From Candidatus Accumulibacter cognatus (GTDB lineage Bacteria > Pseudomonadota > Gammaproteobacteria > Burkholderiales > Rhodocyclaceae): DNA of 64,000 bases. The stretch is taken from positions 4,397,553 to 4,461,552 of the forward strand of contig CP058708.1 in NCBI GenBank assembly GCA_013414765.1. Reading direction: 5' to 3'. Position 1 is the first letter of the stretch, and every line of letters starts with the position of its first letter. The notes under the pieces are model-generated. The model had not been told where the DNA came from, did no database searches, and was given only the letters and a program-made list of their open reading frames with translations. Made by a program: the position numbers and the translations under genes. This document shows positions 1-8,361 of the stretch, piece by piece.

Positions 1-853
1 CGCCGATGCGCGCACCCGATTCGCGGCTGATACGTTCGAGCAGGCGCGGGTCGGTGATGTTTTCGACGAACATCGCCCTGATCTTTTCCTGGCGGATCTG
101 CCGGATGATCGCGCCGACCTCGCCGGCCGAAGGCTCGGCGTCGGTGCTGACGCCAACCGGAGCGATGAAGCGGATCCCGTAGGCGCGGCCGAAGTAGGCG
201 AAAGCGTCATGTGAACTGACGACTTTGCGCCTTTCCGCCGGCAGGGCGCTGAAGGTGGCGCGGATTTCGCCGTCGAGAGTCGCCATCGCCTGGTCCAGGC
301 GGGCCGCATTGGCCTGATAGACGCTGCGGTTTGCCGGGTCCGCCTCGCCGAGTGCGGCAGCGATGTTGGCGATGTAACGGCGAGCGTTGGCGAGGTCCTG
401 CCAGGCATGCGGATCGAGGTCGCCGGGATGCTGGTGAGGGTCAGCATGCTTGCCGGCATGCGCCCGCGGCTGGCGCAACGCATGGACTCCCTGGCTGGCG
501 ACGACCAGCGGACCGGGATAGCCGGATGACTTGATCAGGCGGCCGATCCAGCCTTCGAAACCAAGCCCATTGACGATCACCAGTCGCGCCCGGGAAAGCG
601 TCCTGGCGTCGCTGGGTGTCGGTTGGTAGACATGCGCATCGGCACCAGGGCCGACCAGGGTGTACACCTGCACGCGGTCGCCGCCGACCTGCTGCGTCAG
701 ATCGCCGAGAATGCTGAAGCTGGCGACCACCGGAAGTGCTTCGCCAGCCACCGTCCGGCCGGTTGGCCCCAGACTGGCGATGGCCAGCAGCCATATTGCC
801 GCGAGTCGGAAAGGCGCGCTCAGAAGAATCATGTGCATGATTGGATTTCTCAT
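1..853 (-). CDS. znuA: Zinc/manganese ABC transporter substrate-binding protein (3' end outside window)
   Basis: This is a TroA/ZnuA-type periplasmic metal-binding protein, translated from the reverse strand and still open at the window edge (about 284 residues visible). An N-terminal signal peptide of roughly 35 residues with a hydrophobic core is followed by VVASFSILGDL and the VGPGADAHVYQPTPSD segment typical of the family. A histidine-containing loop (HAGKHADPHQHPGDLDPHAW, around residues 130-150) gives the metal ligands and favours zinc. The conserved SSHDAFAYFGRAYGI and FVENITDPRLLERIS segments follow. The ATG at 853 lies 7 bases after the stop of the permease gene, so the three genes form one operon in the order ATPase, permease, binding protein. 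Zinc rather than manganese is inferred only from the His-rich loop. Confidence 0.88.
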   Translation of the reverse strand, partial: MRNPIMHMILLSAPFRLAAIWLLAIASLGPTGRTVAGEALPVVASFSILGDLTQQVGGDRVQVYTLVGPGADAHVYQPTPSDARTLSRARLVIVNGLGFEGWIGRLIKSSGYPGPLVVASQGVHALRQPRAHAGKHADPHQHPGDLDPHAWQDLANARRYIANIAAALGEADPANRSVYQANAARLDQAMATLDGEIRATFSALPAERRKVVSSHDAFAYFGRAYGIRFIAPVGVSTDAEPSAGEVGAIIRQIRQEKIRAMFVENITDPRLLERISRESGARIG

Positions 854-859
854 CAGGGT

Positions 860-1741
860 TCAGCGTTCGAAATGCCAATTCGGCCGCCAGCGGCTGGCCA
901 GCGGCCCGAGCCGGCCGACTCCCATCGACAGCAGGTAGAGGGCGCCAAGCGTCAGCACGATGGCCGGTCCGGCCGGTAGGTTGACGTAGTACGACAGCAG
1001 CAGGCCGATCAGTGACCCGAAAAAAGCCGTCAGCACGGCGATCAGCAGCAGTGGGCCAAGGGTACCCACCCACAGGCGTGCCGTGGCCGCCGGCAGGATC
1101 ATGATGCCGACCGCCATCAACGTGCCGAGGGCGTGGAAACCGGCCACCAGGTTGAGCACCAGCAGGATCATGAAACCGTAGTGGGCGACCGGTGCGAGGC
1201 GGCTGATGCGCGCCAGGAAAGCCGGATCGCAGCCTTCGAGGGCGAACAGACGCAGCCCGATCGCGAGCGCGACCACCGATAGCGAGGCGAAACTGGCGAG
1301 CAGGTACAGCGCTGCGTCGTCGAGCGCGAGCACGCTGCCGAAGAGGACATGTAACAGATCCACGCTACTGCCGCGCAGCGAGATGATCAACACACCGGTG
1401 GAAAGCGAGAGCAGGTAGAAGGTCGCCAGGCTGGCATCCTCCTTGATCACCGTATTGCGCGCCACGCCACCGGCCAACACCGCCACCGCCAGGCCTGCGA
1501 TGAGGCCGCCGAGAGTCATCGCAGGGAGTGAAAGTCCGGCAATCAGATAGCCAATGGCCGCGCCCGGCAGGACCGCGTGCGACATCGCATCACCAGCGAG
1601 ACTCATGCGGCGCAACATCAGGAAGACACCGACTGGCGTTGCACCGAGCGACAGTGCCAGGCAACCGGCCAGTGCCCGGCGCATGAAGCTGAACTCTATG
1701 AATGGCGAGAACAGCGGCAGCGACGCGAACGTTTCGGTCAT
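860..1741 (-). CDS. znuB: Metal ABC transporter permease, ZnuB/MntB family
   Basis: A 293-residue integral membrane protein of the ABC-3 family, the channel part of the zinc/manganese importer. The sequence is mostly hydrophobic with 7-9 predicted membrane segments. It has the family hallmark AGDAMSHAVLPGAAIGYL near residue 50 and GTLMAVGIMILPAATARL near residue 205. Its ATG overlaps the stop of the upstream ATPase gene in an ATGA junction (1738-1741), so translation is probably coupled. Length is slightly above the usual 260-290 residues. No regulatory site was identified. Confidence 0.9.
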   Translation of the reverse strand: MTETFASLPLFSPFIEFSFMRRALAGCLALSLGATPVGVFLMLRRMSLAGDAMSHAVLPGAAIGYLIAGLSLPAMTLGGLIAGLAVAVLAGGVARNTVIKEDASLATFYLLSLSTGVLIISLRGSSVDLLHVLFGSVLALDDAALYLLASFASLSVVALAIGLRLFALEGCDPAFLARISRLAPVAHYGFMILLVLNLVAGFHALGTLMAVGIMILPAATARLWVGTLGPLLLIAVLTAFFGSLIGLLLSYYVNLPAGPAIVLTLGALYLLSMGVGRLGPLASRWRPNWHFER

Positions 1742-2589
1742 GTGCCCATCCGGTTGCTGTGACAGATCGCCGTGGTCTGGCCTTCACGGTGGCCTTCGGC
1801 GAGTTGGTGAGCGCGCAAGAGGTTTGCCTCGCTGAGTACGCTCGCGGTGTCACCGCGCGCGACGACTTCACGAGCGAGCAATAGTGTCTCCGGATACTCC
1901 TGGCGAACATGCTCGAGATCGTGCAGAACGGAGATCACCGTTCGTCCTTCACCGTGCCAGCGGCGTACCAGCGCCGCCAGGTCATGCACGCTGGCCACGT
2001 CGATTGCCCCATAGGGTTCGTCGAGCAGCACCAGCGGCGCATCCTGGAGCAGAACCCTGGCAAACAGCGCACGCTGCAACTGGCCGCCAGAGAGCGAGCC
2101 AATCGGGCGCCCTTCGAGTCCACCCAGGCCGACACCATCGATCGCCGCTTCAATGCGCCCGCGGCGAGCGCGGTTGAGGCCGGCAAAAGCACCGATTTCG
2201 CGCCACAGACCCATCGCCACAAAGTCATGAACGACGATCGGGAAGCTCGTGTCAAGCGTCGCCTGCTGCGTCAGGTAGGCAATCTGCCGGCGCCGCAGGC
2301 CGTTCAGGACGATCTTCCCCTGCAGGGGTCGCAGTTCGCCGGCGATACCCTTGAGCAGCGTCGATTTGCCGGCGCCGTTGGGGCCTACGATGGCCAGCAG
2401 ACTGCCGGTGGCGACTTCACCGCGCAGGTGGTGCACGGCTGGATGTCGGTTGTAGCCGAGCGTCAGGTTGTCAAAGTAGAGCAGCGCCTCAGCCTGCAAG
2501 GGCGGGCGCAGACATGGTGATCCCGCAGCGTTCAATCGAGTGCCCAGAGGACGGTCGTCCACAGCAGCAGCAGCGCGGCGATGGCCCAC
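1738..2589 (-). CDS. znuC: Metal ABC transporter ATP-binding protein, ZnuC family
   Basis: The ATPase of the metal importer. It carries Walker A GPNGAGKST, signature LSGGQLQRALFARVL, Walker B LVLLDEPYGAID and the switch histidine in VISVLHDLEHV. The Q-loop reads YLTQQ. The open frame starts with ATG at 2589, but the family similarity begins only around LLYFDNLTLGY, some 35 residues in. A TTG at 2499 is therefore a better candidate start, and the first 90 bases may be untranslated. The upstream part of the frame overlaps a small membrane protein gene in another frame. The short C-terminal extension (LAEGHREGQTTAICHSN) is unusual but ordinary for length. Confidence 0.87.
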   Translation of the reverse strand: MGHRRAAAAVDDRPLGTRLNAAGSPCLRPPLQAEALLYFDNLTLGYNRHPAVHHLRGEVATGSLLAIVGPNGAGKSTLLKGIAGELRPLQGKIVLNGLRRRQIAYLTQQATLDTSFPIVVHDFVAMGLWREIGAFAGLNRARRGRIEAAIDGVGLGGLEGRPIGSLSGGQLQRALFARVLLQDAPLVLLDEPYGAIDVASVHDLAALVRRWHGEGRTVISVLHDLEHVRQEYPETLLLAREVVARGDTASVLSEANLLRAHQLAEGHREGQTTAICHSNRMGT

Positions 2590-2675
2590 AGCAAGCGGAC
2601 GGCGGTGCTGCTGCAGAGCACCGGATCAAGCTTCAGGACGCCTGCCGATTGGGCTGAACGGAGTGGGGTAGACAT
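2532..2675 (-). CDS. Small single-pass membrane protein upstream of the metal transporter
   Basis: A 47-residue frame starting at ATG 2675 (MSTPLRSAQSAGVLKLD) with one clear hydrophobic helix (LLWAIAALLLLWTTVLWAL) at its C terminus and a stop at 2532. It is the first frame of the metal transporter operon on this strand and ends just before the probable start of the ATPase. The family is not recognised. The hydrophobic stretch and placement support a real gene, but such a short frame could be fortuitous. Confidence 0.45.
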   Translation of the reverse strand: MSTPLRSAQSAGVLKLDPVLCSSTAVRLLWAIAALLLLWTTVLWALD

Positions 2676-2739
2676 CAGACAGCGTAGTCGGCAGGGAAAA
2701 TTTCTGGTCGAAAGTGATGGCGAAATACAAATCTTGCCG

Positions 2740-3343
2740 CATTCGGCTGCTTAATGCAACCTTGTTGCGAAAACTCTCGCGGCTGATCGGCTGGCTGGAG
2801 AGGCAGGCTTGGTACGCCGTTTCGTTGACGATTACTGTATGTTGGTCGACTCGTTGCCAGCTATTCACACAGACGACCACGTGCAGCTTGAGCTGGCAAT
2901 GACCGTTCGAACCATCAGCATATTCGATGTCATGGACTCTGCTGAAGTGCTGTGGATGTCGGCCCACCTTGGGCGACGGCAGGGTTTGCTCATGAGCACA
3001 TGACTGGCCAGAGGCGGCACCCGGACATGCGGGAAGACAGGAAGCTGCGGTTGTTGAGTATCTGTGGCAGATTCTCGTGGCGGACCCAAACCGTCCAGCC
3101 GATCAAGCCGTCGCGCACGCCTACAGCCCGCACAGCACCGGACAACAGGAGACAGCCGAGCTGTCGGCCGCCGGTGGTGACGCCTGTGGTGATGAAGTCG
3201 CGCAACCGGTAACCGAAGGCACCCTGGAAACCCAGCGGGTGCCAGCGCGCCACCAGTGCATCCCACTGCGCCATACCATGGCCCGGTCGCAAACGACTTC
3301 CAGAGGCACCGATCCGAGAGCCGACAGCGCTATGAAGACTCAC
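2740..3343 (-). pseudogene. Decayed DUF4338 (DruA-like) transposase-type gene
   Basis: Three reverse-strand frames together resemble one protein. Residues from 3343 downward contain WHPLGFQGAFGYRLRDFI, GRQLGCLLLSGAVRAVGVRD, IGWTVWVRHENLPQILNN. After a frameshift near 3060 the text continues with VFPHVRVPPLASHVL. This is the DUF4338 pattern (shared by DruA and by certain transposase-associated proteins). A third frame around 2740-2930 (YADGSNGHC, ACLSSQPISRESF) looks like the C-terminal DDE part of such a transposase. At least two frameshifts make it non-functional. The DUF4338 match is fairly clear from the order of motifs; the DDE tail is less sure. Confidence 0.6.
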
Positions 3344-3557
3344 ATACTCTCGTCGGTGCCGTTGGATTTCCTACTATCCGTTAGGTGATCAGCGGAGGTG
3401 GCGTACTGCCCGCAGCAAATGACGAGCCCTCGCCAAAATGGAGAGAAGTGGGGTTATTAAACCCGGCTCTTGAATTCGTTGGCCTGGTAACTGCCTACGA
3501 GCCCGAAGACGCCGTGCTGACGGAAGGAATTTAAGGGCCTCCTTAATAATCAGTATC
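3344..3557. other. Short intergenic stretch with a small hairpin
   Basis: No gene is seen. Just downstream of the PEP-CTERM gene the sequence TTAAGGGCCTCCTTAA (about 3531-3546) forms a 6-bp stem with a 4-base loop, which could weakly help end transcription from the reverse strand. Confidence 0.3.
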
Positions 3558-5468
3558 TCAGCATCGCGGACGCCGACGCAGGGCCAGTACCACCGCGGGT
3601 CCCAGCAGCCACAGCACGCCCGGTTCCGGCACATCGGTGATTCGTGCATCGGTGAAGTGACCCGCCTGCAGGCGCAATTGCTCGAGAGACAGGCCCTCGT
3701 CACAGGAGAAGCACAGTCGGCCCACCTCCGTGTCCATGCCCAGTGCGAGGTTCGAGAGGTACAGGCTGCCGTCGCCGTCAGTGTCCACTCTGGGCGAGAA
3801 GGTAAAGTCCGTCACGCGGCCGCGGCAGGTCACGCAGAACAGCGTACCGATCTCCACGCCACTGATGACCACCGGCTCGTCGGCTTCGAACAGTTCGTCC
3901 GGCGGGCACGCGCCAGAATCGGCGAGACCACATCCGAACGACGAGATCTGGCGGAAAGTGCCTGCCACGGTGACATCGAAGTAGCCCGCATCGCCGTGTG
4001 TGCCATTGCGCAGGTTGCCGAAGCCGTGGCCGTCGGCCGCCACATCGCCCGCGCGCGCCACCGTCATGGTCAGGCTCGATGCCTCGCGCAGCAGGCGCGT
4101 CCGCGGGTCTTCCAGGAGGATCCGGAATGCTGGCGTGTCGATGGGGATCACGTTTGCCTTGAAGCTCGAATCCACCACCGGTGCCACGAAGCCATCCGCA
4201 TTCAGCTTCAGATTGAACAGCGGTGACGTGGTGCCTTCGAAGCCCAGCAATTCTGCGCTTACTTCTGGCCCCTCGAAGCTTGACTGGCCGGCGAACGCCA
4301 GCGACACAGCGCTGTGGATGTCAGCATCCAGCAGGTAGGAAGGCTTCACGAGCAGTTCCGACACGTTGGCGGCCGTGCGCAATTGCAGCGGGGTCGCCGG
4401 ATCGAAAATGCTCGTATAGCCCGGACCCTGCCACGCGCCGTGCTCGAACACCTGCACGGGCTGGTTGAAGAGGAGTGCCACGCGCGTCTTCGTGGTGATG
4501 TCGAACTGCGCGGAAAGCGATGCGGCGAACCCGAGATGACCGTCGAGCAACTGGTAGCTGAAGGGACCCACGCTGCCGTCTAGGGGGGGCAGGCCGCGTG
4601 CACGCAGAACCTTGTCCAGGCTGTCGCCGACGTCGAAGCCGAGGTTGAACAGTGGCACGGTGCCACCGTAGGAACGCGTGACGTTCGGCACCGCCGGGCC
4701 GGCCAGCGGGATCGGCGGGACGGGGCCGATCCCGCTGCCAAGGTCCTTGGTAATGCCGTCGTCGAGCTTAGAGCCGAGGTTGTTCTGCGTGAAGAACGGA
4801 ATGCGTGCGTTCACGAACTTCGGCAGGTCGGCACTACTACGCTTACAGAGAGGCCCAGCACAGGCTTCGGCGAACACGCTTGGGCCGAGGTTGAGCAGCG
4901 CAGACAAAGCGACATCGACACCCCCCAGCTCGAAGTTCACCGAGGGTTTCACGTTCGCAGGGCTCGAACCGAAGAACGACTTGTAGACATCCAACAGGTC
5001 ACCTTTCGGATCCTTTGCCGGTAGGAGAGCTGCGACGGTAAACTTCGTGTCCGTTGCATCGGCCAGACGGCTGGTGGGTGTCAGAGAAAAGCTTCGCCCT
5101 GCAACGGCCGCATAGTCGTCCGGATAGTCGAACTTCTGCCGCACGGGCAACGCGAGGTCGAATGTACCACCGGTGAGGTAGGCATCCACGCCGATACCCA
5201 CGCTGCCCTTCGCGGACACACCGACCGCCAACGGGCCGAAGGACTGACGGTATGCATCGATGTCGAACGGTGTCCTCAGATCGAACTGGCCGCGCGCGGA
5301 GAACGTGTTGCTCGCCGCAAACGCGTTCTGCGAGCGCGCCACGAACACGACATCGGCCTCGTATTTAGCTGCGTTTGCCTGCGGCGCGGCGCCGAGGACG
5401 AACAAGGCGGCCGCTGCCGCGAGCACGCGGCGAACGGTGCGGATTCGATTGCCGGAACTCGCGGGCAT
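3558..5468 (-). CDS. PEP-CTERM sorting-domain surface protein
   Basis: A 636-residue secreted protein. The ATG at 5468 is chosen because it puts a classical signal peptide at the N terminus (RRVLAAAAALFVLGAA, cleavage after ANA). The C terminus has the exosortase signal: VPEP, then a hydrophobic helix (LWLLGPAVVLAL), then RRRPR. The body is rich in beta-type sequence and resembles an extracellular matrix protein; no catalytic domain is recognised. Two closely spaced Cys groups (FGCGLADSGACPPD and LFCVTCRG) may form disulphides. An open frame extends 78 codons upstream but lacks coding character. PEP-CTERM proteins are processed by exosortase EpsH/XrtA in exopolysaccharide-producing Gram-negatives; that enzyme is not in this window. 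Confidence 0.85.
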   Translation of the reverse strand: MPASSGNRIRTVRRVLAAAAALFVLGAAPQANAAKYEADVVFVARSQNAFAASNTFSARGQFDLRTPFDIDAYRQSFGPLAVGVSAKGSVGIGVDAYLTGGTFDLALPVRQKFDYPDDYAAVAGRSFSLTPTSRLADATDTKFTVAALLPAKDPKGDLLDVYKSFFGSSPANVKPSVNFELGGVDVALSALLNLGPSVFAEACAGPLCKRSSADLPKFVNARIPFFTQNNLGSKLDDGITKDLGSGIGPVPPIPLAGPAVPNVTRSYGGTVPLFNLGFDVGDSLDKVLRARGLPPLDGSVGPFSYQLLDGHLGFAASLSAQFDITTKTRVALLFNQPVQVFEHGAWQGPGYTSIFDPATPLQLRTAANVSELLVKPSYLLDADIHSAVSLAFAGQSSFEGPEVSAELLGFEGTTSPLFNLKLNADGFVAPVVDSSFKANVIPIDTPAFRILLEDPRTRLLREASSLTMTVARAGDVAADGHGFGNLRNGTHGDAGYFDVTVAGTFRQISSFGCGLADSGACPPDELFEADEPVVISGVEIGTLFCVTCRGRVTDFTFSPRVDTDGDGSLYLSNLALGMDTEVGRLCFSCDEGLSLEQLRLQAGHFTDARITDVPEPGVLWLLGPAVVLALRRRPRC

Positions 5469-6145
5469 GACCTCCGGCCTGATGACATTTCTCGCGTGCT
5501 GATCCCGGTTTTTCCGAATAGCCCCCTGGAATCGGAGGCAGGAACAGCAAGCGGGCCCAGCACCCAAGCCCAATATCCGCGGATCCGATGTGGCAAATGC
5601 AAGTGTCTTCATTTGGAACTCCAAAGTATCCATAGAGGATCCAAACTGAGCAAACACCGTGCCATGGTTGAGCATGATGACGCGCCCTGGATTGGTTTTC
5701 ATTGCACTTCATGCGGTTAGCGCGAATGCTTGCGCTGTCAGCCGCTGGCAGGGAGCGAAAAGATCCCCGCTGTTCCGTTATCGCCAAGGGGAACTGTAAA
5801 AATTTTCGACACCTGCGAGGCCGGTAACGCGATACGACAGCGCTGATGTGAGCGTCTCTGGATTTCATCCTGGAATTCCAGCGAGGTATCCAATGGCTAT
5901 GCTATCCATCACACGAACTCAGCTCCGTGTGGTGCATCATCCATCGCGAGTCGTACGTTTGGCTGTGCGGCATGACGGCCCCGGCGCACACCAATGAGGT
6001 CGACCGTACATCCGTCGGACAGATGCTGTATGGCGATGAAATCCTTTCCGATGTCGTTACCGTACGTTACCGTAGGCGTGGTTTCGACGCTCGATCGTCG
6101 ATTATCATGAGACTCACGTAGACAGATCCAAAATGGAGGCCAGTA
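5469..6145. other. Intergenic region between PEP-CTERM gene and GntR gene
   Basis: No convincing gene in 677 bases. It must hold the divergent promoters of both neighbours. A perfect tandem duplication of CGTTACCGTA lies at 6055-6074, about 70 bases before the GntR start; it could be an operator or chance. A weak Shine-Dalgarno sequence (AAAATGGAGG) precedes the GntR ATG. Confidence 0.4.
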
Positions 6146-6910
6146 ATGACCGAAGTGATTCCAGTTGAAGCATTGGCGGAGCGTCTCCGGCCCAACCCAG
6201 GCAATTCCCAGCCTTACTATCAGCAGATTCTGCAGCAACTGACCGGCCTGATCGATTCCGGTGAATTGGCCGAAGGCGCCAACCTGCCCCCGGAACGGGT
6301 GCTCGCAGACTTGCTTGCCGTCAGCCGGACGACCGTCAAGCGCTGCTACGACTCGCTGCGCGAGTCCCATAAGCTGGCTTCCTACGGGCGTGGCGGCACC
6401 GTGGTTCGCGGTACGCCGCGCGTGAGTCCCGAAATGGGCCGGCTCAAGGGATTTTCCGAGGAAATGCGCGAACTGGGCATGACACCTTCCACGCGTCTGC
6501 TTGAACGCGTGGTGATACAGGATCGTACGCTGGCTTCCATGTTCGGACGCCCTTCGTCAGCGCGATTTCTCAAGATGGTGCGCTTGCGTCTGGGTGACGA
6601 ACAGCCCATGAGCTACGAGACAGCCTGGTATGACCTGGGCCTGGCACCGGACCTGGAGAATTGGGATACCAATGGTTCGGCCTATGCCTTCTTGCGCGAT
6701 CCGTGCGGGATCGTCCTCGCCGATGCGGATCAGAGCATCGAAGCGGTGCTGAGTTCTGAGCTGGAAAGCGAAGTATTCGGTTTTTCGGCGCCCGCGCCCT
6801 GTCTGTTGCTGAAGCGCCGCACCTACTCCAGCCACCGGAAACTTGTGGAATACGTGGAAGGGTTGTTCCGCGGCGATGCCTACGCGTATCGGTTGAAGCT
6901 GCGCGCTTGA
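6146..6910 (+). CDS. GntR family transcriptional regulator with UTRA domain (HutC subfamily)
   Basis: A 254-residue repressor-type protein. Residues 20-85 form the GntR winged helix (YYQQILQQLTGLIDSGEL, LPPERVLADLLAVSRTTVKRCYDSL), followed by a UTRA small-molecule sensing domain (about 105-250; FLKMVRLRLGDEQPMSYETAWY). HutC-type regulators respond to sugars, amino sugars or histidine-pathway metabolites. It converges on a PfkB-type kinase gene 170 bases away, so a role in sugar metabolism is possible but not shown. Its effector and operator are not known from the sequence. Confidence 0.9.
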   Translation: MTEVIPVEALAERLRPNPGNSQPYYQQILQQLTGLIDSGELAEGANLPPERVLADLLAVSRTTVKRCYDSLRESHKLASYGRGGTVVRGTPRVSPEMGRLKGFSEEMRELGMTPSTRLLERVVIQDRTLASMFGRPSSARFLKMVRLRLGDEQPMSYETAWYDLGLAPDLENWDTNGSAYAFLRDPCGIVLADADQSIEAVLSSELESEVFGFSAPAPCLLLKRRTYSSHRKLVEYVEGLFRGDAYAYRLKLRA

Positions 6911-6944
6911 GAGAACCCGCCGCGTTTGGGGTGAGCGCGGTCTG

Positions 6945-7123
6945 GTCACCGGATAACCGATGCCAACTCGAGGAAACTCAAATCCGGCTTGGCCCTTTGG
7001 CTTAGTCTATGGTTTGCTCGGGCAGGACCTGCCGCTGAGCGTGGTCAACGCGGTCATGGTCGTCCTGACTGGCGCCATCACGGCAATGAAGTTGCGGTTT
7101 GAACAGCCGCCAGGCCGCGTCTG
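6945..7123 (+). pseudogene. SemiSWEET sugar transporter remnant (C-terminal part, frameshifted)
   Basis: One frame gives KSGLALWL and, after a one-base shift near 7002, the next gives VYGLLGQDLPLSVVNAVMVV and TGAITAMKLRFEQ. Joined, they resemble the last membrane helix of SemiSWEET/PQ-loop transporters. No N-terminal half is seen, so this is a relic. It overlaps the 3' end of the kinase gene on the opposite strand. Identification rests on a short stretch. Confidence 0.45.
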
Positions 7124-8058
7124 AAATCGCGTAGCCGCTCCGCCGTCGGGAGTGCGGATAACACGCCCCGATGCGCGGCCATGAAAGCGCCACAGGCATT
7201 GGCCTGGTCGAGCGCGTCGGGGAGGGGGATGCCGGCTCCCAGACCGTATAACAGGCCGGCAGCAAAGGCATCGCCGGCACCGATGCTGTCGAGAGCGGTG
7301 ACGGGATAAGCCGGAGCGGCAACGCAATTCCCTGCGCGCGGAAAGGCGAGGGCTCCACGTGAGCCCAGGGTCAACACCAGAAGTTCGCCGGACCATGTGC
7401 GGAAGAAATCGGCTACGTGTCCGCGCACTTGCGCGAGGCAGCCCATCAGGGTGTCCTGAACCAGATCTCCACAGCCGATGAGCCCCTGCGCTTCAACTTC
7501 GTTGACGATGAGGATATCGCACAATGCCAAGAGCTGCGGCGCTGTGGGCTGCCAAGGTGAAGGGTTAAGCGCCGTGCGCACGCCATCCCTGCGTGCGCGG
7601 CGGAAGCATTCCCAAAGTACGCCCAGCGATGTCTCGAACTGGCCATAGACCAGATCGGCGGCTGCGATGGCGGCTTGTGAAAGAATCGCGTGACTGGCTT
7701 CGAGACGATCGTTCGCGCCGGGATACACGGCAATCAGGTTCTCGCCATTGGCGCCAATCAGTCCGGCGCCATGCCCGGACGGGGTGTCGAAGTCGAACAC
7801 CAGTTCCGTGGATATCCCTTCCGCGGCAAACAGATCGCGCAAACACCGGCCGCCGGAATCGCGCCCAACGCCAACCAGCGCGCTGACCTCGGCGCCCAAA
7901 CGGCGTGTGCCCACCGCTACATTGAGTCCCTTGCCACCCGGTTCCACCAGAAAGCCGTCGGCGCGCAGGGTTTCGGCCGCGCACGGCAGGCGCGCAACCA
8001 GCCAGCAGTAGGCCATGACCAGATTGGCGCAGACAAAGACATTGACACTCTTATCCAA
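7078..8058 (-). CDS. PfkB family carbohydrate kinase (ribokinase-like)
   Basis: A 326-residue ribokinase-superfamily kinase that phosphorylates a sugar or related alcohol with ATP. The N-terminal substrate motif is PGGKGLNVAVGTRRLGAEV (about residues 41-59). The C-terminal signature DSIGAGDAFAAGLLYGLGAG (around 260) holds the anion hole and catalytic Asp. ALNPSPW and LIVNEVEAQGL are further family landmarks. The exact substrate cannot be told; ribokinase, fructokinase and nucleoside kinases share these motifs. The start ATG at 8058 gives a slightly atypical N terminus (MDKSVNVFVCANLVMAY). The neighbouring SemiSWEET remnant and UTRA regulator hint at a former sugar-use locus. Confidence 0.88.
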   Translation of the reverse strand: MDKSVNVFVCANLVMAYCWLVARLPCAAETLRADGFLVEPGGKGLNVAVGTRRLGAEVSALVGVGRDSGGRCLRDLFAAEGISTELVFDFDTPSGHGAGLIGANGENLIAVYPGANDRLEASHAILSQAAIAAADLVYGQFETSLGVLWECFRRARRDGVRTALNPSPWQPTAPQLLALCDILIVNEVEAQGLIGCGDLVQDTLMGCLAQVRGHVADFFRTWSGELLVLTLGSRGALAFPRAGNCVAAPAYPVTALDSIGAGDAFAAGLLYGLGAGIPLPDALDQANACGAFMAAHRGVLSALPTAERLRDFRRGLAAVQTATSLP

Positions 8059-8236
8059 GACGGTTCATGACGATAGGAAAGTCGGAGCAGCAGCACAGCC
8101 GCTATTCGATTCGGCTCAAAGTATTCTGCCAACCAAGCCGGGGCCATCGTATTCACCTCCTGCAGGAAAGGTCAAGAGTCTGGAGCAAGTGCTCCGGCAA
8201 AATATCCTTCATTATTGATCAGATGCATCAATCTGG

Positions 8237-8256
8237 ATTCCGGAGTACGCCGGAAT
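8237..8256. repeat. Small dispersed-type palindrome (ATTCCGG/CCGGAAT)
   Basis: ATTCCGG, six bases, CCGGAAT form a perfect 7-bp inverted repeat followed by GACT. This resembles the ATTCC...GGAATGAC elements dispersed in many betaproteobacterial genomes (dRS3-like). Only one copy is in the window. It lies about 105 bases before the phoX start. The rest of 8059-8361 holds no gene that I can support. Confidence 0.5.
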
Positions 8257-8361
8257 GACTGTGGGCTGTTAGAAAAAATTTCCTCTGAGCCGCTACTGCT
8301 TGCCGATTGGCCCGCCAGCCTCGTCTGCCTGATAATTGCTTTTTTCGCTCTCTTTACAGCA

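Noticed and set aside
5365-5868. Reverse-strand 167-codon frame over the PEP-CTERM start
   Set aside because: Different frame from the secreted protein, without domain or RBS.
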